Source: CBDCVN01 sp965223585 (GTDB lineage: Bacteria > Deinococcota > Deinococci > Deinococcales > Trueperaceae). Taken from it: DNA of 64,000 bases. Shown in pieces: positions 50,837 through 60,991 of the stretch. The notes beneath the pieces are model-generated. The model was not told the DNA's origin. It did no database searches and saw nothing but the letters and a program-made list of their open reading frames with translations. The position numbers and the translations under genes were made by a program. The stretch's first letter is position 1; each line of letters begins with the position of its first letter. The DNA lies in NCBI GenBank assembly GCA_965223585.1, contig CBDCWW010000023.1, positions 62,001-126,000 of the forward strand, in the 5' to 3' direction.

Positions 50837-53053
50837 CTAGGGAGAAACATATTTACGCACAAAAGCATCCAAACCTCCTTGATTGTTGCCTGCTAGATTA
50901 CCATGAGTAAAGCCTGTTATAAATATGTTGTTATTGCTATCTACTGCTACACCATAGGCTTTATCATTATCAAAATTACCCGTGCCAAACTGTTGTGACC
51001 ATAAAAAATTGTCATTGCTATCATATTGACGCACAAAAACATCGTAAACTCCTGTATTGTCACCCACATAAGTTTCACCTGTCACCATAATATTATTATT
51101 ACTATCTATTGTCACTGCATTAGCTATATCAGTATCACTACTACCAAATTGCTTAGTCCACAAATCATTACCATCAGTGTCATATTGACGTACAAAAGCA
51201 TCTTGAAGACCTAAGTTACTACGAGCCAAACCACCCTGAGTGTGCCCTGCCACTACAATTTGATCATTACTATCTATAGCTACTCCATTAGCAGAGTCAG
51301 AACCAAAACTCCCAAATTGTTTTGTCCATAAAGCATTGCCAGCACTGTTATACTTGCGCACAAAGGCATCACCATTTCCAAAATTACTGCCTGATAAACT
51401 ACCAAAGGTCTGCCCTGCTACCAATATATTATAGTCGCTATCTACTGCTACTGCTAAGGCTTGGTCGCTACTACTAGTACCAAATTGATCTGTCCATAAA
51501 ACATTGCCACTGTTGTCATATTTACGTACAAAAACGTCATCTACCCCTGGACTAGTATTAGTACCTTCTAAAGAGCCACGTGTATATCCTACAACTACCA
51601 CAGCAGAAGTATTGTCTGCTATTGCTACTGCTAAAGCTTGGTCAAAACTACTAGTACCAAACTGATCTGTCCATAAAACATTACCAGTATTAGAATACTT
51701 ACGTATAAAAGCATCTTGGCCACCAGCATTGGTACCTTCTAGAGAACCATCGGTATACCCTACTACTAATATATTATTAGAATTGTCTATAGCAACTCCA
51801 TTAGCTTCTTCTGTAAAGTTTGTACCAAATTGCCTAGTCCATAAAACATTGCCGTTACTACTACTATGCCTTCTTACAAAAGCATCTGTACTGCCAGCGT
51901 TACTGCCTTGCAGAGAACCTTCTGTTCCCCCCACCATCATAATTCTATTGCTTCTAGCAGCTATTGCATTAGCCTTGTCATAGGCATTGGTACCAAATTG
52001 TTTTGTCCATGCAGGAACTACTGGAGGTATGTTAGCTAAGAGTAAGTAACCTACATTCTCTGCTGCATGCAATGTCTCTGTATCTGCAGATTGCTCTTCT
52101 TCTACTCGCACCTTTACTGTATTTGTATTTGTACTTAAGCTTTTGTATCTTAGTGCTGCTGTATCTGCTTCATTGTAGCTTTGTATCCCTGCTAGAAACA
52201 CTGGCTTCTCATTATTGACTGGCACACTGAATCCAAAGTTTATAGTTTTAAAATTTTGTGTCACATTTCCTTTTATCCCTGCCACTATAGCTACATTTCC
52301 TAACCTCTCTTGTCCTTGTGATACTACTATATACCCCACCATTTCGTTACCATGTGTACCATTTCCTCCTTCTTCCTCTTGTACTTTTACTTGAAATCCA
52401 CTACCACTTGGTTTTTGTCTAGTAGTTATTGGATCTGTGCCATTGTAGGTCTGGGATTGAGTTAAGATTACAGGGTTTGTAAAGTTTAGCTGTAAATTCA
52501 CTTGCTTAAAGTTATGATCTGTTGTTTTTTTACCTGCTTCAAAGCTCAAACCATTTTTAAAGGACCATATACCCTCTTCTAAAACTAGGTAACTTAACAC
52601 CTCTGTGCCATGTGCACCATTCAAGTACTCCCACTCGTCTATTTGAAACTTAAAGCTATTTGAAGTCACATCTTTTATACGTACTACAGCAGGATCACCA
52701 GCATTGTATGACAAAGGTTGCATTATGACTACTGGGCTCTGGTAACTTTCTAGTAAGGTAATTGTGTGCCACTGACTACTGTTAGCTTGCTTAACACTTA
52801 CTCTACCTCCTTCACCTATACTTACTCCCAAATTAGCAGTAGTAGTAAGCCCTAGGTTCTGTCCGTTTAAACTAAGGCGAGAAAGTATTTCAAAATGTCC
52901 TTCTTCTGGTGCTATGTCTGCTGGTATGTCTGTAAAAGGTACAGGATCAGTTATTACCTCACCAGAAGTATTTTCTGAATTATTTATGCTGCTGTTTAGA
53001 TTTTGACAACTTGACAATAAAACTAGTAAAACTATTAAATAAACTCTGAACAT
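50837..53053 (-). CDS. lipoprotein with beta-sandwich repeats and SBBP propeller
   Basis: A 738-aa lipoprotein: lipobox LLSSC (Cys near 16); three repeats of about 95 residues (about 55-340) built on a PVVIMQPLSYNAGDPAVVR / H-G-T-E-V-L-S-Y pattern like H-type-lectin-related beta-sandwiches; then seven SBBP repeats (about 350-738), each with WTxQFG, GVAIDSNNNI, V-V-G-x-T-x-G-S-L and DAFVRKY. The whole should be a surface adhesin or binding protein with a seven-bladed propeller. ATG with AAGGAAGG upstream. Lies beside the second SARP gene on the same strand. Confidence 0.85.
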   Translation of the reverse strand: MFRVYLIVLLVLLSSCQNLNSSINNSENTSGEVITDPVPFTDIPADIAPEEGHFEILSRLSLNGQNLGLTTTANLGVSIGEGGRVSVKQANSSQWHTITLLESYQSPVVIMQPLSYNAGDPAVVRIKDVTSNSFKFQIDEWEYLNGAHGTEVLSYLVLEEGIWSFKNGLSFEAGKKTTDHNFKQVNLQLNFTNPVILTQSQTYNGTDPITTRQKPSGSGFQVKVQEEEGGNGTHGNEMVGYIVVSQGQERLGNVAIVAGIKGNVTQNFKTINFGFSVPVNNEKPVFLAGIQSYNEADTAALRYKSLSTNTNTVKVRVEEEQSADTETLHAAENVGYLLLANIPPVVPAWTKQFGTNAYDKANAIAARSNRIMMVGGTEGSLQGSNAGSTDAFVRRHSSSNGNVLWTRQFGTNFTEEANGVAIDNSNNILVVGYTDGSLEGTNAGGQDAFIRKYSNTGNVLWTDQFGTSSFDQALAVAIADNTSAVVVVGYTRGSLEGTNTSPGVDDVFVRKYDNSGNVLWTDQFGTSSSDQALAVAVDSDYNILVAGQTFGSLSGSNFGNGDAFVRKYNSAGNALWTKQFGSFGSDSANGVAIDSNDQIVVAGHTQGGLARSNLGLQDAFVRQYDTDGNDLWTKQFGSSDTDIANAVTIDSNNNIMVTGETYVGDNTGVYDVFVRQYDSNDNFLWSQQFGTGNFDNDKAYGVAVDSNNNIFITGFTHGNLAGNNQGGLDAFVRKYVSP

Positions 53054-53683
53054 TATTAAACCTTCCTTTGTAAGAGTTAACTGGGATTTTAACTCTTGAA
53101 TGTAGTGCTCCTTTTTATGGAGTTAATATTAGACAGTTAAGCGTTAAGTTTATATAAAATTATCGCACTATAGAGCCTTTGCCCTATTCTATTTAACTGA
53201 CACTTCATTAATTATGTAACACTTTAAAAGTAATTCGCACATCAGGTTTTGAACGCCTGAAAAGGCAAGCTAATACTAAGGTTATGTAAAAGATTAATAT
53301 TGAAACTTATTGTGTATTTTTAGTAACTCAACGACTTAGATCTACATGGTTTAATACTCCTTATCAATATTTGGAAACAATCAAAAAGTTACATATCCTT
53401 AAAAATTTTACAGGCAACAATCCAAATGCTTTTGATATATTACCTATCTGAAATTAAGTGTAATAGTAAAGCGTGTCATAAACGTGTCAAGTAGAATCTT
53501 TAGGCTATCTAGGGGGCATTTCCCGCCATTAAAGACGAATTCTAAACAAACGAATTATAAGAGGAAAAAGAAAATTCAGTTAACGTTTCAATGTTTTTTC
53601 GAAATAGAGACATGAGTTTTAAAAATATATAAGATTTGGGTCACTCAAGGTTTTTCTAGCTATAGTTGACAAATTCTTGAGAA
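53054..53683 (-). promoter_or_regulatory. intergenic region with direct repeat, SARP-like
   Basis: The 630-bp gap has no gene. On the minus strand TGACACG-TTTA-TGACACG (53489 to 53472) is an exact 7-bp direct repeat with an 11-bp period. It lies about 420 bases upstream of the SBBP lipoprotein and about 195 downstream of the SARP gene, both on the same strand. Confidence 0.5.
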
Positions 53684-56600
53684 TTAACTCTTTTCATGTA
53701 AGGCGTTCAAGTCAATTTTTAGACGTGCTTCAAACATCTTTGAGCTTTGGGTTTGGGCTATACTAATCCCTTGGTTAATTAACTCTTTAGCTTTATCCTT
53801 TTTACCAGCAAGAACAAATTGCTTAGCTTTTAAGCGATAAGTCTCTGGCTGATAGTAATATTCTTTGTGAGAATTAGCTCTTTCCCAAGCTTTATTAAGC
53901 CAATGCTCAGCATTATTAATATCACCACTATCTAAGTAAAGTTCTGCTAAACCAGTAAAGTAACCAGTCAAACCAGCGCCAGAATACTCTTGCCAATTCT
54001 CTACTCCTTGTTTCATTACTTCTAAACCTTCTTCTGAAGATCCTAGCCAATAAAGAGCCCAACCTTCTGGGCACTTCGCTGACCACATCAAAGGAAAGTG
54101 ATAGCGTTTAGCAAGCTCTACAGCAACTTTAGCTTGATTATAAGCTAATTGGGGTTGCAAATTAGACAGATAAATAAAGCCAAGAAACATACGAGTAATA
54201 GATTGGGCATAAGGTTCTTTTATATGATCAATAAACCCTAAGAGTTTATTTGCATGCAACATAGCTTCGTCTTCGAAACCCAGCATAAGTAATGTCCAAG
54301 CTAGACCACACATACTTACTATGTCAGGTGGTCCATTTTCACTATTGTAACTAATTGCTTTGGTAAAGTGCTTCTGAGCTTCAAAAAATTGGCCTTTGAA
54401 AAAGTAGTTCCAACCCAGCACTAAATAAGGCCTCATTTGTATGTTTGCTGCAACTTCATTTTGCTTTGTTACTTGGAGTATTTGTTTTCCTAAGGAAATA
54501 GAAGTTTCGTATTCTGCATTGTGCTGGTAGTACAATGACAAACCCCAAAGTGCTAGCAGCAATTCTGGGGAAGGATCTAAGCTTTCACATAGTGTGTGTG
54601 CTCGAGCAAAAGCCCTCTTAACTTCAAGAGCCCTCCAGCCCTTTATTTCCATAGCAAGATTCCCCATTCTTAATTGCAAACCTAATTCTATAGATATTCT
54701 AGCTTCATTAGGTAGTGCCTTTAATAGCTCGAGCGCCTGCCTAAGGTATTCTATAGCCTTTGAGTGAACCGCTAATTGCTCAGCGTGTGCAGCAGCTTCT
54801 TGCCAGTACTTCAGAGACTTATCAAACTGTTTAGCTGCTTGAAAATGCTGTGCTAGCTGTAAACTTAACTCTGAGGGACCAGAAGGTGCTAGCTCTGCTA
54901 GTACACTGCCTAGTCTACTATGCAAAAGACTACACTCTACCTTATCAAGTTGATAGTAAAGATAATGTTGGAACAATTGGTGTTTAAAACTATAGCGTGA
55001 CAAACGTTTGCCCTCTATTTCTACAAATTCTTGAAACTTAATAAGACAGTACTGTTTATCTAAAACACTTAAAGCTTTAACAACTTCCCACAAGTTTTGC
55101 TCTTTAACACTAGATATTAATTCTGCTGTGAAAACTTCTCCCTCTATGCTTGCTAGACTTAATAATTCATATAATTCACTAGGAACATGACGTAAACGTT
55201 CTGCAATAATACCTTCTGCTTGTGCAGGCAAACTAAATTTATCAAGTTTTGCTGTCATGACCCACTTACCTTCTTGATTTTGCTGTAGATACCCCTCAAC
55301 CGCAAAGCTTTCAAGCAGCTCTATAGTAAAAAGGGGGTGCCCTGTTGTCTTCTTTACAAGTTCTTTACGAAACTCCTCATTAAACAAGTTTTCTTCACTA
55401 TCAAGTAAATCGTTAACAAAAATTTCTTGTTCTTTTTCAACTATAATATCCAAGTCTAAAGTGATATCACCATAAAGTCGTTTGGATTCATTGATTAGCT
55501 TATCTAAGTGTTTATTTTGTCCTGCCTTGATTTCGCTGGCTCTATAAGCAGCCACAAAAAGTACAGGGGACTCTCTTAGGCGTTGACTAAGGTAGTAAAG
55601 CAAGTTGAGGGTAGGTTTGTCTGCCCACTGCAAATCATCTAGTGTAATGAGCAAGGGGGTCTCTTTAGCTAACTGTTTTAAAGCAGCACAGGCTTCTGTA
55701 AATAGTTGACTTTGGTGAGTTATGGGAATGCTCGAGCCCCTAATAAGGTTTTCATATTCTTGACGCTCTCTAGTTCCTAACTTAGCTAGGGTTTGCTCGA
55801 GTGCTTTAGGAACAAAAGTTCTTAGCAAATTAGAAGCTACTTTAACTATTTTATAGAGTACATCACGATTATCCTCTATAGATCGCAATAAACTACTAAA
55901 AATATCTTGAAAAGCTAGGTAAGGATCACCTACACCCATATATGTACTGCATTGTCCCCTAGCTATAATTGCAGATTGCTGAGCACCTTTACAAAAGGCA
56001 CTGATAAGAGCGCTTTTACCTGTACCAGATTCACCATAAATTAACACTAGCTGACCTTTATCATATTGAGCTTTAAGCCAGTGATCTTCTAACCAATTTA
56101 AAGCTTCCTTACGAGCTACAAAGCTGTGAAAAGGCTTGTCTTGAACTTCTTTCTTAACTATAAAAGATGTAAGGGAGGTTGTTGCAAAATTGAGTCTTGC
56201 ATTTTCTGGTTTAGTTAGGCCAATTTCTTTATTTTGTCTAATAGTTTCAGCTAAGTTGAGTGTTTGGACCAGTGGATCTATGGCCAGCTCATTTTCTAAC
56301 TCTTCTTTAAAACTCTCAAAAACTTCCAAAGCTTTTTGGCGTTTTCCTGCTAAATAAGCACAGCGCATATAAATTTGTACTAGTTCTTCGTTAAGAATAT
56401 CTTCTTGTAAAGTTTTATATAGTAAAGCTATAACTTCAATGAATTGCTGTTTTTGTTCTAAAGCTCGAGCGTACTCCAGAATAGCAAGGTAGTAAGTCTC
56501 TTGTAAATCTCGCCGCTCTGATTCCAGCCATGCTTCTAAGTTAGAGTTTCTTTCGTCAAAGCCTTGTAAGAGTTCTCCTGTATAAAGCTCTACTACTGTT

Positions 56601-56914
56601 TGCCAATTCTCTTCACTGATGGCTTCTCGAAAAAACTTTACATCATTGTCTACTAGCAAACGTAAACTATCCTCTTTAGATTCTAAAAATGTAGAGAAGG
56701 CCGTTTTACGTAACCGCTTTAGCAAGTTGCGCAAATTCCCTTTACCCTTTTCTAAGGGCAGGTCAGGGTAGAAAAGGCGTATAGTTTCTTTTCTAGAAAC
56801 CCAAGTTGCTCTATAAGCTAAGTAACAGATTAGCAAATTTAGTTTGCTAAGGGCAAGATTTTGCCATGAGTTTTTATGGGAAATTTGAGGAGTTCCTAGA
56901 AGTCTTATTTTCAC
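53684..56914 (-). CDS. large SARP/BTAD-AAA-TPR regulator
   Basis: A 1076-aa cytosolic regulator of the AfsR/MalT-like kind: N-terminal winged helix (LLGTPQISHK, SRKETIRLFYPDL), BTAD domain (about 95-235), AAA/STAND ATPase with Walker A YGESGTGKSALI near 295 and Walker B LLITLDDLQW near 421, and a C-terminal half of TPR-like helical repeats (about 690-1076). It should bind DNA direct repeats and respond to an unknown ligand or protein through the TPR part. It is upstream of the SBBP lipoprotein on the same strand. Confidence 0.88.
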   Translation of the reverse strand: MKIRLLGTPQISHKNSWQNLALSKLNLLICYLAYRATWVSRKETIRLFYPDLPLEKGKGNLRNLLKRLRKTAFSTFLESKEDSLRLLVDNDVKFFREAISEENWQTVVELYTGELLQGFDERNSNLEAWLESERRDLQETYYLAILEYARALEQKQQFIEVIALLYKTLQEDILNEELVQIYMRCAYLAGKRQKALEVFESFKEELENELAIDPLVQTLNLAETIRQNKEIGLTKPENARLNFATTSLTSFIVKKEVQDKPFHSFVARKEALNWLEDHWLKAQYDKGQLVLIYGESGTGKSALISAFCKGAQQSAIIARGQCSTYMGVGDPYLAFQDIFSSLLRSIEDNRDVLYKIVKVASNLLRTFVPKALEQTLAKLGTRERQEYENLIRGSSIPITHQSQLFTEACAALKQLAKETPLLITLDDLQWADKPTLNLLYYLSQRLRESPVLFVAAYRASEIKAGQNKHLDKLINESKRLYGDITLDLDIIVEKEQEIFVNDLLDSEENLFNEEFRKELVKKTTGHPLFTIELLESFAVEGYLQQNQEGKWVMTAKLDKFSLPAQAEGIIAERLRHVPSELYELLSLASIEGEVFTAELISSVKEQNLWEVVKALSVLDKQYCLIKFQEFVEIEGKRLSRYSFKHQLFQHYLYYQLDKVECSLLHSRLGSVLAELAPSGPSELSLQLAQHFQAAKQFDKSLKYWQEAAAHAEQLAVHSKAIEYLRQALELLKALPNEARISIELGLQLRMGNLAMEIKGWRALEVKRAFARAHTLCESLDPSPELLLALWGLSLYYQHNAEYETSISLGKQILQVTKQNEVAANIQMRPYLVLGWNYFFKGQFFEAQKHFTKAISYNSENGPPDIVSMCGLAWTLLMLGFEDEAMLHANKLLGFIDHIKEPYAQSITRMFLGFIYLSNLQPQLAYNQAKVAVELAKRYHFPLMWSAKCPEGWALYWLGSSEEGLEVMKQGVENWQEYSGAGLTGYFTGLAELYLDSGDINNAEHWLNKAWERANSHKEYYYQPETYRLKAKQFVLAGKKDKAKELINQGISIAQTQSSKMFEARLKIDLNALHEKS

Positions 56915-57449
56915 AACAATCTTATGTTCTTGCTTACAACAATAGTAATAGTACAGTCAATTCTTTTTCCAAAGTGCAGATGATTTATTAAGCCAAGATT
57001 CATGCCATTTTTCACAAGATCAGCATAAAAAAAGGTTGTTAAGAGTGCGTAAATTCATTGTGCTGTGCGGCTTTATTACACAAATGTCTGACTTGATATA
57101 ACAAAATTGCTGATATTCAGTAGTCCGCAATCGTGATAAAAGATTCTCAACAAAATGCCTGTAATTAAGACTCATAGTAATGATCAATTCGTTCTGCACG
57201 CAAACTTGATGACTAGACTTGTTTCTGAATAATCTTATGTACATCGTAAGCTGTACAATACTTACCTCAAAGTCTACAAAATACATAATACGGTAGTAAA
57301 TTTTAGTAAGTGTCCAAATTTCTTGTTTAATGCGTTAAGTATTTGGGGCACTATTTTATTTCGGAGCAACTCTAATAATCAAAGCATATGTGGGGTCAAT
57401 TTTTAAGTTTTTTCTATGTTTCGCGGAGTACTACTATTATGTTGTGGCA
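56915..57449. other. 535-bp intergenic region
   Basis: I see no supported gene. The open frame at 57020-57286 lacks a ribosome-binding site and any family resemblance. The SARP gene promoter should lie at the left edge. GCGGAGTACT at 57423-57432 resembles the ISH3-like terminal repeat but has no partner nearby. Confidence 0.4.
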
Positions 57450-58064
57450 TTATTTCCCTGTAGAACACCTTAACATATCAATTAAAGGGCGAATTTGTGC
57501 AGAATTTGTTTTCAGGGCAGCACGGTTAACTATTAGGCGAGCAGAGGAGTGAAAAATAACCTCAACTTCTGCTAAATTATTTGCTTGTAAAGTGCTACCT
57601 GTTTCAACGAGGTCAACAACAGCATTTGCTAAGCCTGTTAAACAAGCAAGTTCTACATTGCCTGCAAGCTTAACTATGTCTATACCTAATCCTTTTTTGC
57701 GCAAGTAGTCTAAAGTAACATTTGGATACTTACTAGCTATACGCTCAATAGGTGTTGAGTCTCCCTTAACACGTATAAGAGACATACGGCACTTAGAGAA
57801 ACCTAAATCTACAGGCTCATAAACATTGCATCTACTTTCACGCAAAACATCTTTGCCTACTATGCCTATATCTGCTACCCCAAGCTCAACATAAGTAGGT
57901 ACATCAGCATTACGCATCTCAATTATTAGTGCGTCATCAGTTTCATGGCGCATAGTACGTTTGTCATCATTGAGTTCAAGATTTAAACCAGTTTTCCTAA
58001 GTACTTCCAAGCTTCTAGCCATGACTCTCCCTTTAGGCAAAGCAATAGTAAGCTTTTTACTCAT
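57450..58064 (-). CDS. hisG: ATP phosphoribosyltransferase, short form
   Basis: Catalyses the first step of histidine biosynthesis, joining ATP and PRPP. The 204-aa protein is the short HisG form, without the C-terminal regulatory domain, and begins MSKKLTIALPKGRVMARSLE. The PRPP-binding motif is LVETGSTLQANNL near 150. ATG 58064 follows GGAGGAGCAA; its start overlaps the end of hisZ by eight bases. Short HisG needs HisZ for activity and feedback control. Confidence 0.95.
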   Translation of the reverse strand: MSKKLTIALPKGRVMARSLEVLRKTGLNLELNDDKRTMRHETDDALIIEMRNADVPTYVELGVADIGIVGKDVLRESRCNVYEPVDLGFSKCRMSLIRVKGDSTPIERIASKYPNVTLDYLRKKGLGIDIVKLAGNVELACLTGLANAVVDLVETGSTLQANNLAEVEVIFHSSARLIVNRAALKTNSAQIRPLIDMLRCSTGK

Positions 58065-59229
58065 TTGCTCCTCCAAGCAAGGCTTTTAGTTTTGCTAAAT
58101 CAGGTGGATTTTCAACTAGAGGTTTAAGTCCTTGCTGAGTTAACACATAAGGAACACCTTGCTGGCTAGCATAATTGCACATGTTTGCTATATCATCTTC
58201 TAGTGATCTTATTACTGAATAGCCTTGATCTCTTAAAATTTGTGCTGATACATCGTCATTAGCAAGTACTAGGGGTACATTTAATGGTTCTTCTTTTGGT
58301 AAATTTGGTAAAGCTTTAGCAATACGCTCTAGGCCTATGGCAAAGCCAGCGGCATAAGGCAATAAGCCTCCATCATAGCGACCACCACCTAAAAGCGGTT
58401 GTCCAAAATTAGGGGTATAGGCTCTGAAGGTCACTCCCATATAGTAACTAAGCCTACGAGCCATACCCAAGTTAATTAGAAGCTCACTTTTATTCTCAAA
58501 TTGTTCAACAATTGCTACCAAACGTTCTATGGCTTCCTTAGCTTTAGGCCATATTGCTAGCGCTCGAGCTTCCTCCAAAACACCTACATCACCATATAAA
58601 TCAATAACCTTAACAAGAGCTTTTTTGATGTCAGCTGAGGTGTTAAGAGGTTCGAGCTTTTCCAACAAAGTACCTAAGTCTTTACGATCAATGATCTCGG
58701 CAAACAAGTCTTGGTCTTCAGTAGGTATTTCAGCTACATCAAAAAGTGCCTTTACAAAGCCGGGATTACCAATTTCAATGCGTGGTGTTAGGCCAACGGC
58801 ACGTAGCGATTCTCTAGCTAAGTAGATTAGTTCTGCGTCAGCTCGAGCATTGCTAGCACCAATAAGCTCCACTCCCACTTGAGTAAACTCTCGAGTGCGC
58901 ATCATGTCTGGGGCAATGGTTTGCCACAATTTACCACTGTATTGAAAACGCAAGGGTTTATTAGAATTAGGGTAGTGAAGCCTAACTAGATTTGCAATAG
59001 TAGGGGTAAAATCTGCTCTTAAACTAAGTACACCACAATCACGGTCACTTAGTTTAAATGATTGATTGGCAGAGGGGTGATTGGGTTGGTAGTGCTCGAG
59101 CACAGGCACATCTACTTCCAAGTAACCCCAACTTTCATAAAGCTTTTTTAGAGTGCTTATAAGTCTAGAACGTAATTTATGAGTTGCTGGTAAGGTATAG
59201 TGAGTCCCATCAGGAGGCGTAAAGTTCAT
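58057..59229 (-). CDS. hisZ: ATP phosphoribosyltransferase regulatory subunit
   Basis: A 390-aa HisRS-like protein. It has class II synthetase motif 2-like FRYSGKLWQ and motif-like LRADFTPTIANLVR, and GGGRYDGGLLPYAAGFAIG, but lacks the tRNA-binding domain, fitting HisZ rather than HisS. It is encoded directly upstream of, and overlapping, short-form hisG, its functional partner, which makes the call firm. Other his genes are not in view. Confidence 0.93.
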   Translation of the reverse strand: MNFTPPDGTHYTLPATHKLRSRLISTLKKLYESWGYLEVDVPVLEHYQPNHPSANQSFKLSDRDCGVLSLRADFTPTIANLVRLHYPNSNKPLRFQYSGKLWQTIAPDMMRTREFTQVGVELIGASNARADAELIYLARESLRAVGLTPRIEIGNPGFVKALFDVAEIPTEDQDLFAEIIDRKDLGTLLEKLEPLNTSADIKKALVKVIDLYGDVGVLEEARALAIWPKAKEAIERLVAIVEQFENKSELLINLGMARRLSYYMGVTFRAYTPNFGQPLLGGGRYDGGLLPYAAGFAIGLERIAKALPNLPKEEPLNVPLVLANDDVSAQILRDQGYSVIRSLEDDIANMCNYASQQGVPYVLTQQGLKPLVENPPDLAKLKALLGGANE

Positions 59230-59725
59230 AGTTATAGTTTAACCTGTCTTTGTCAAACCTGATATAAAGCAAGCTCTCTCTTGGCACACTCAAGAATGTG
59301 GGAAATTCAAAGTGTTCTCAAATTCCAAAAAGTCCTGCTGAGATTTCATAGGTATTAATCGCAAGGGCCATAGAGTATGTTAATAAAGATGACTAGGTTG
59401 AAAGTGGGCGTATCTCTCAACTTGCAAGAGAGCTCTACCCAAAGCATTAAGCTATTCTTAGCTTCACTGAATTTTCACTTTGAGAAAAATTTTTCTGACA
59501 TACTATAATTTGCTTTTTTGATATACTGCGCACAGTTTGATTTTAGACATTTTACTTATTAACTTGAAGAGCCTCTATACATCTTACAAAAGTGGTTCTT
59601 TTCAGATATGCTCTAACAAAAAGCTTTTTTTAGCAATATTGTGCACTTTACACACCATAGTGCTTATTTGGGAAAAACTGTTTTGGCAAACTATATTCAC
59701 ACTTGACTCTTGAAAGGATATAACT
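59230..59725. other. 496-bp divergent intergenic region
   Basis: No gene found. It separates hisZ (minus) from the E2 gene (plus). One small hairpin is visible (CTCTC-AACTTGCAA-GAGAG, about 59416-59434). TTGCAAGAGAGCTC resembles part of the 17945 hairpin region. GAAAGGA at 59712 is the E2 ribosome-binding site. Confidence 0.4.
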
Positions 59726-60991
59726 GTGGTAACTGAGTTTAAACTCCCTGAAGTTGGTGAAGGTATTGAATCAGGAACAGTTGTTGGTTTACTGGTTTCT
59801 GTAGGCGATAAAGTGGAGATAGATACACCACTTTTAGAACTTGAAACTGACAAAGCAGTAGTTGAAGTACCTTCTAGTCTAGCGGGAGTAATTACTGACC
59901 TCTATATTAAAGAAGGCACTGAAGCAAAAATTGGTCAGGTAGTTATGACTATTGATGCTAGTGCAGCAGAAGAAAAAACTACTAAGTCAATTCCTAGTGA
60001 ACCTGTGAAAGAAAAGCTTAAAACTATTGCCCCACCATCACTTCCTTCTTTTGATTCAAATACTGTTGGCACTAAAGTAAAGAACAAAGCTACTATTCAT
60101 GCTGCTCCTTCAGTAAGACGTATAGCAAGGGAAGCAGGTGTAGATTTAGACCAAGTGACTGGTAGAGGTATTTTAGGGCGTATTTCTGCTGAAGATGTTC
60201 AGCTTATTGCTAAAGGTGATACCAGAACTTACACTTTCTCTAAAGAAAGTCCCAAGCTACCTGATTTTGGTAAATGGGGTGAAATAAATATTCAACCTAT
60301 GAGTGGCATTCGTAAAGCCACAGCCAAACAAATGCAGGTTTCATGGGGTGAAATCCCGCATGTCACACATTTTGACAAGTGCGACATTACTGAGCTTGAG
60401 AAGCTTCGTAAAGCCTATGCTAAACGTGTTGAGAAAGCAGGCGGTGGTAAATTAACCCCCACAGCTATCATTGCCAAAATTGTAGCCAGTGCCTTGAACT
60501 TAGAAAACTTTCGTGATTTTAATGCCAGCATTGATACTAACAAACAAGAGATTATTTATAAAAGTTATGTTCATTTAGGCATTGCTGTAGACACACCGCG
60601 TGGTTTGGTTGTACCTAAAATACGTGATGCTAACGAAAAAAGTATAATTCAGTTGTCTAAAGATTTAAATGAACTTGCCGATAGGGCTCGAGCAGGAAAA
60701 GCCAGTTTAGAAGAAATGCAAGGCGGAAGCTTTACTATTACAAATTTAGGGGGTATTGGTGGGCATGGCTTTACACCCATAGTCAATCACCCTGAAGTAG
60801 CTATCTTAGGAATCTCACGTGCGACTTGGGAACCTAGGTTGCAAGAAAATCAAGAATTTGTCCCAAGACTTATGATGCCTCTAGCACTTTCCTATGATCA
60901 CCGTCTTATTGATGGTGCAGCAGCAGCTCGGTTTATGCGCTGGGTTTGCGAAGCTTTAGAGCAACCTTTTCTAGTGCTGCTAGAAAGTTAA
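59726..60991 (+). CDS. 2-oxo acid dehydrogenase E2, pyruvate-type
   Basis: A 421-aa E2 from a GTG start with GAAAGGA upstream. Lipoyl domain with Lys43 in ETDKAVVEV, subunit-binding domain (AAPSVRRIAREAGVDLDQVT, about 128-160), catalytic domain with SYDHRLIDGAAAARF (His near 392). The ETDKAVVEVPS lipoyl motif and DHRLIDG resemble AceF/PdhC, so acetyl transfer in pyruvate dehydrogenase is the best guess. No E1 or E3 gene adjoins it. It ends overlapping by four bases the convergent lipoprotein gene. Confidence 0.9.
   Translation: MVTEFKLPEVGEGIESGTVVGLLVSVGDKVEIDTPLLELETDKAVVEVPSSLAGVITDLYIKEGTEAKIGQVVMTIDASAAEEKTTKSIPSEPVKEKLKTIAPPSLPSFDSNTVGTKVKNKATIHAAPSVRRIAREAGVDLDQVTGRGILGRISAEDVQLIAKGDTRTYTFSKESPKLPDFGKWGEINIQPMSGIRKATAKQMQVSWGEIPHVTHFDKCDITELEKLRKAYAKRVEKAGGGKLTPTAIIAKIVASALNLENFRDFNASIDTNKQEIIYKSYVHLGIAVDTPRGLVVPKIRDANEKSIIQLSKDLNELADRARAGKASLEEMQGGSFTITNLGGIGGHGFTPIVNHPEVAILGISRATWEPRLQENQEFVPRLMMPLALSYDHRLIDGAAAARFMRWVCEALEQPFLVLLES

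Noticed and set aside
57020..57286. Open reading frame of 88 codons on minus
   Set aside because: No ribosome-binding site, odd composition and no recognisable motif; it lies in the spacer before hisG.
57421..57435. GCGGAGTACT resembling the ISH3-like terminal repeat
   Set aside because: Only about 10 bases match and no partner end, transposase or target duplication is nearby; chance similarity is likely.
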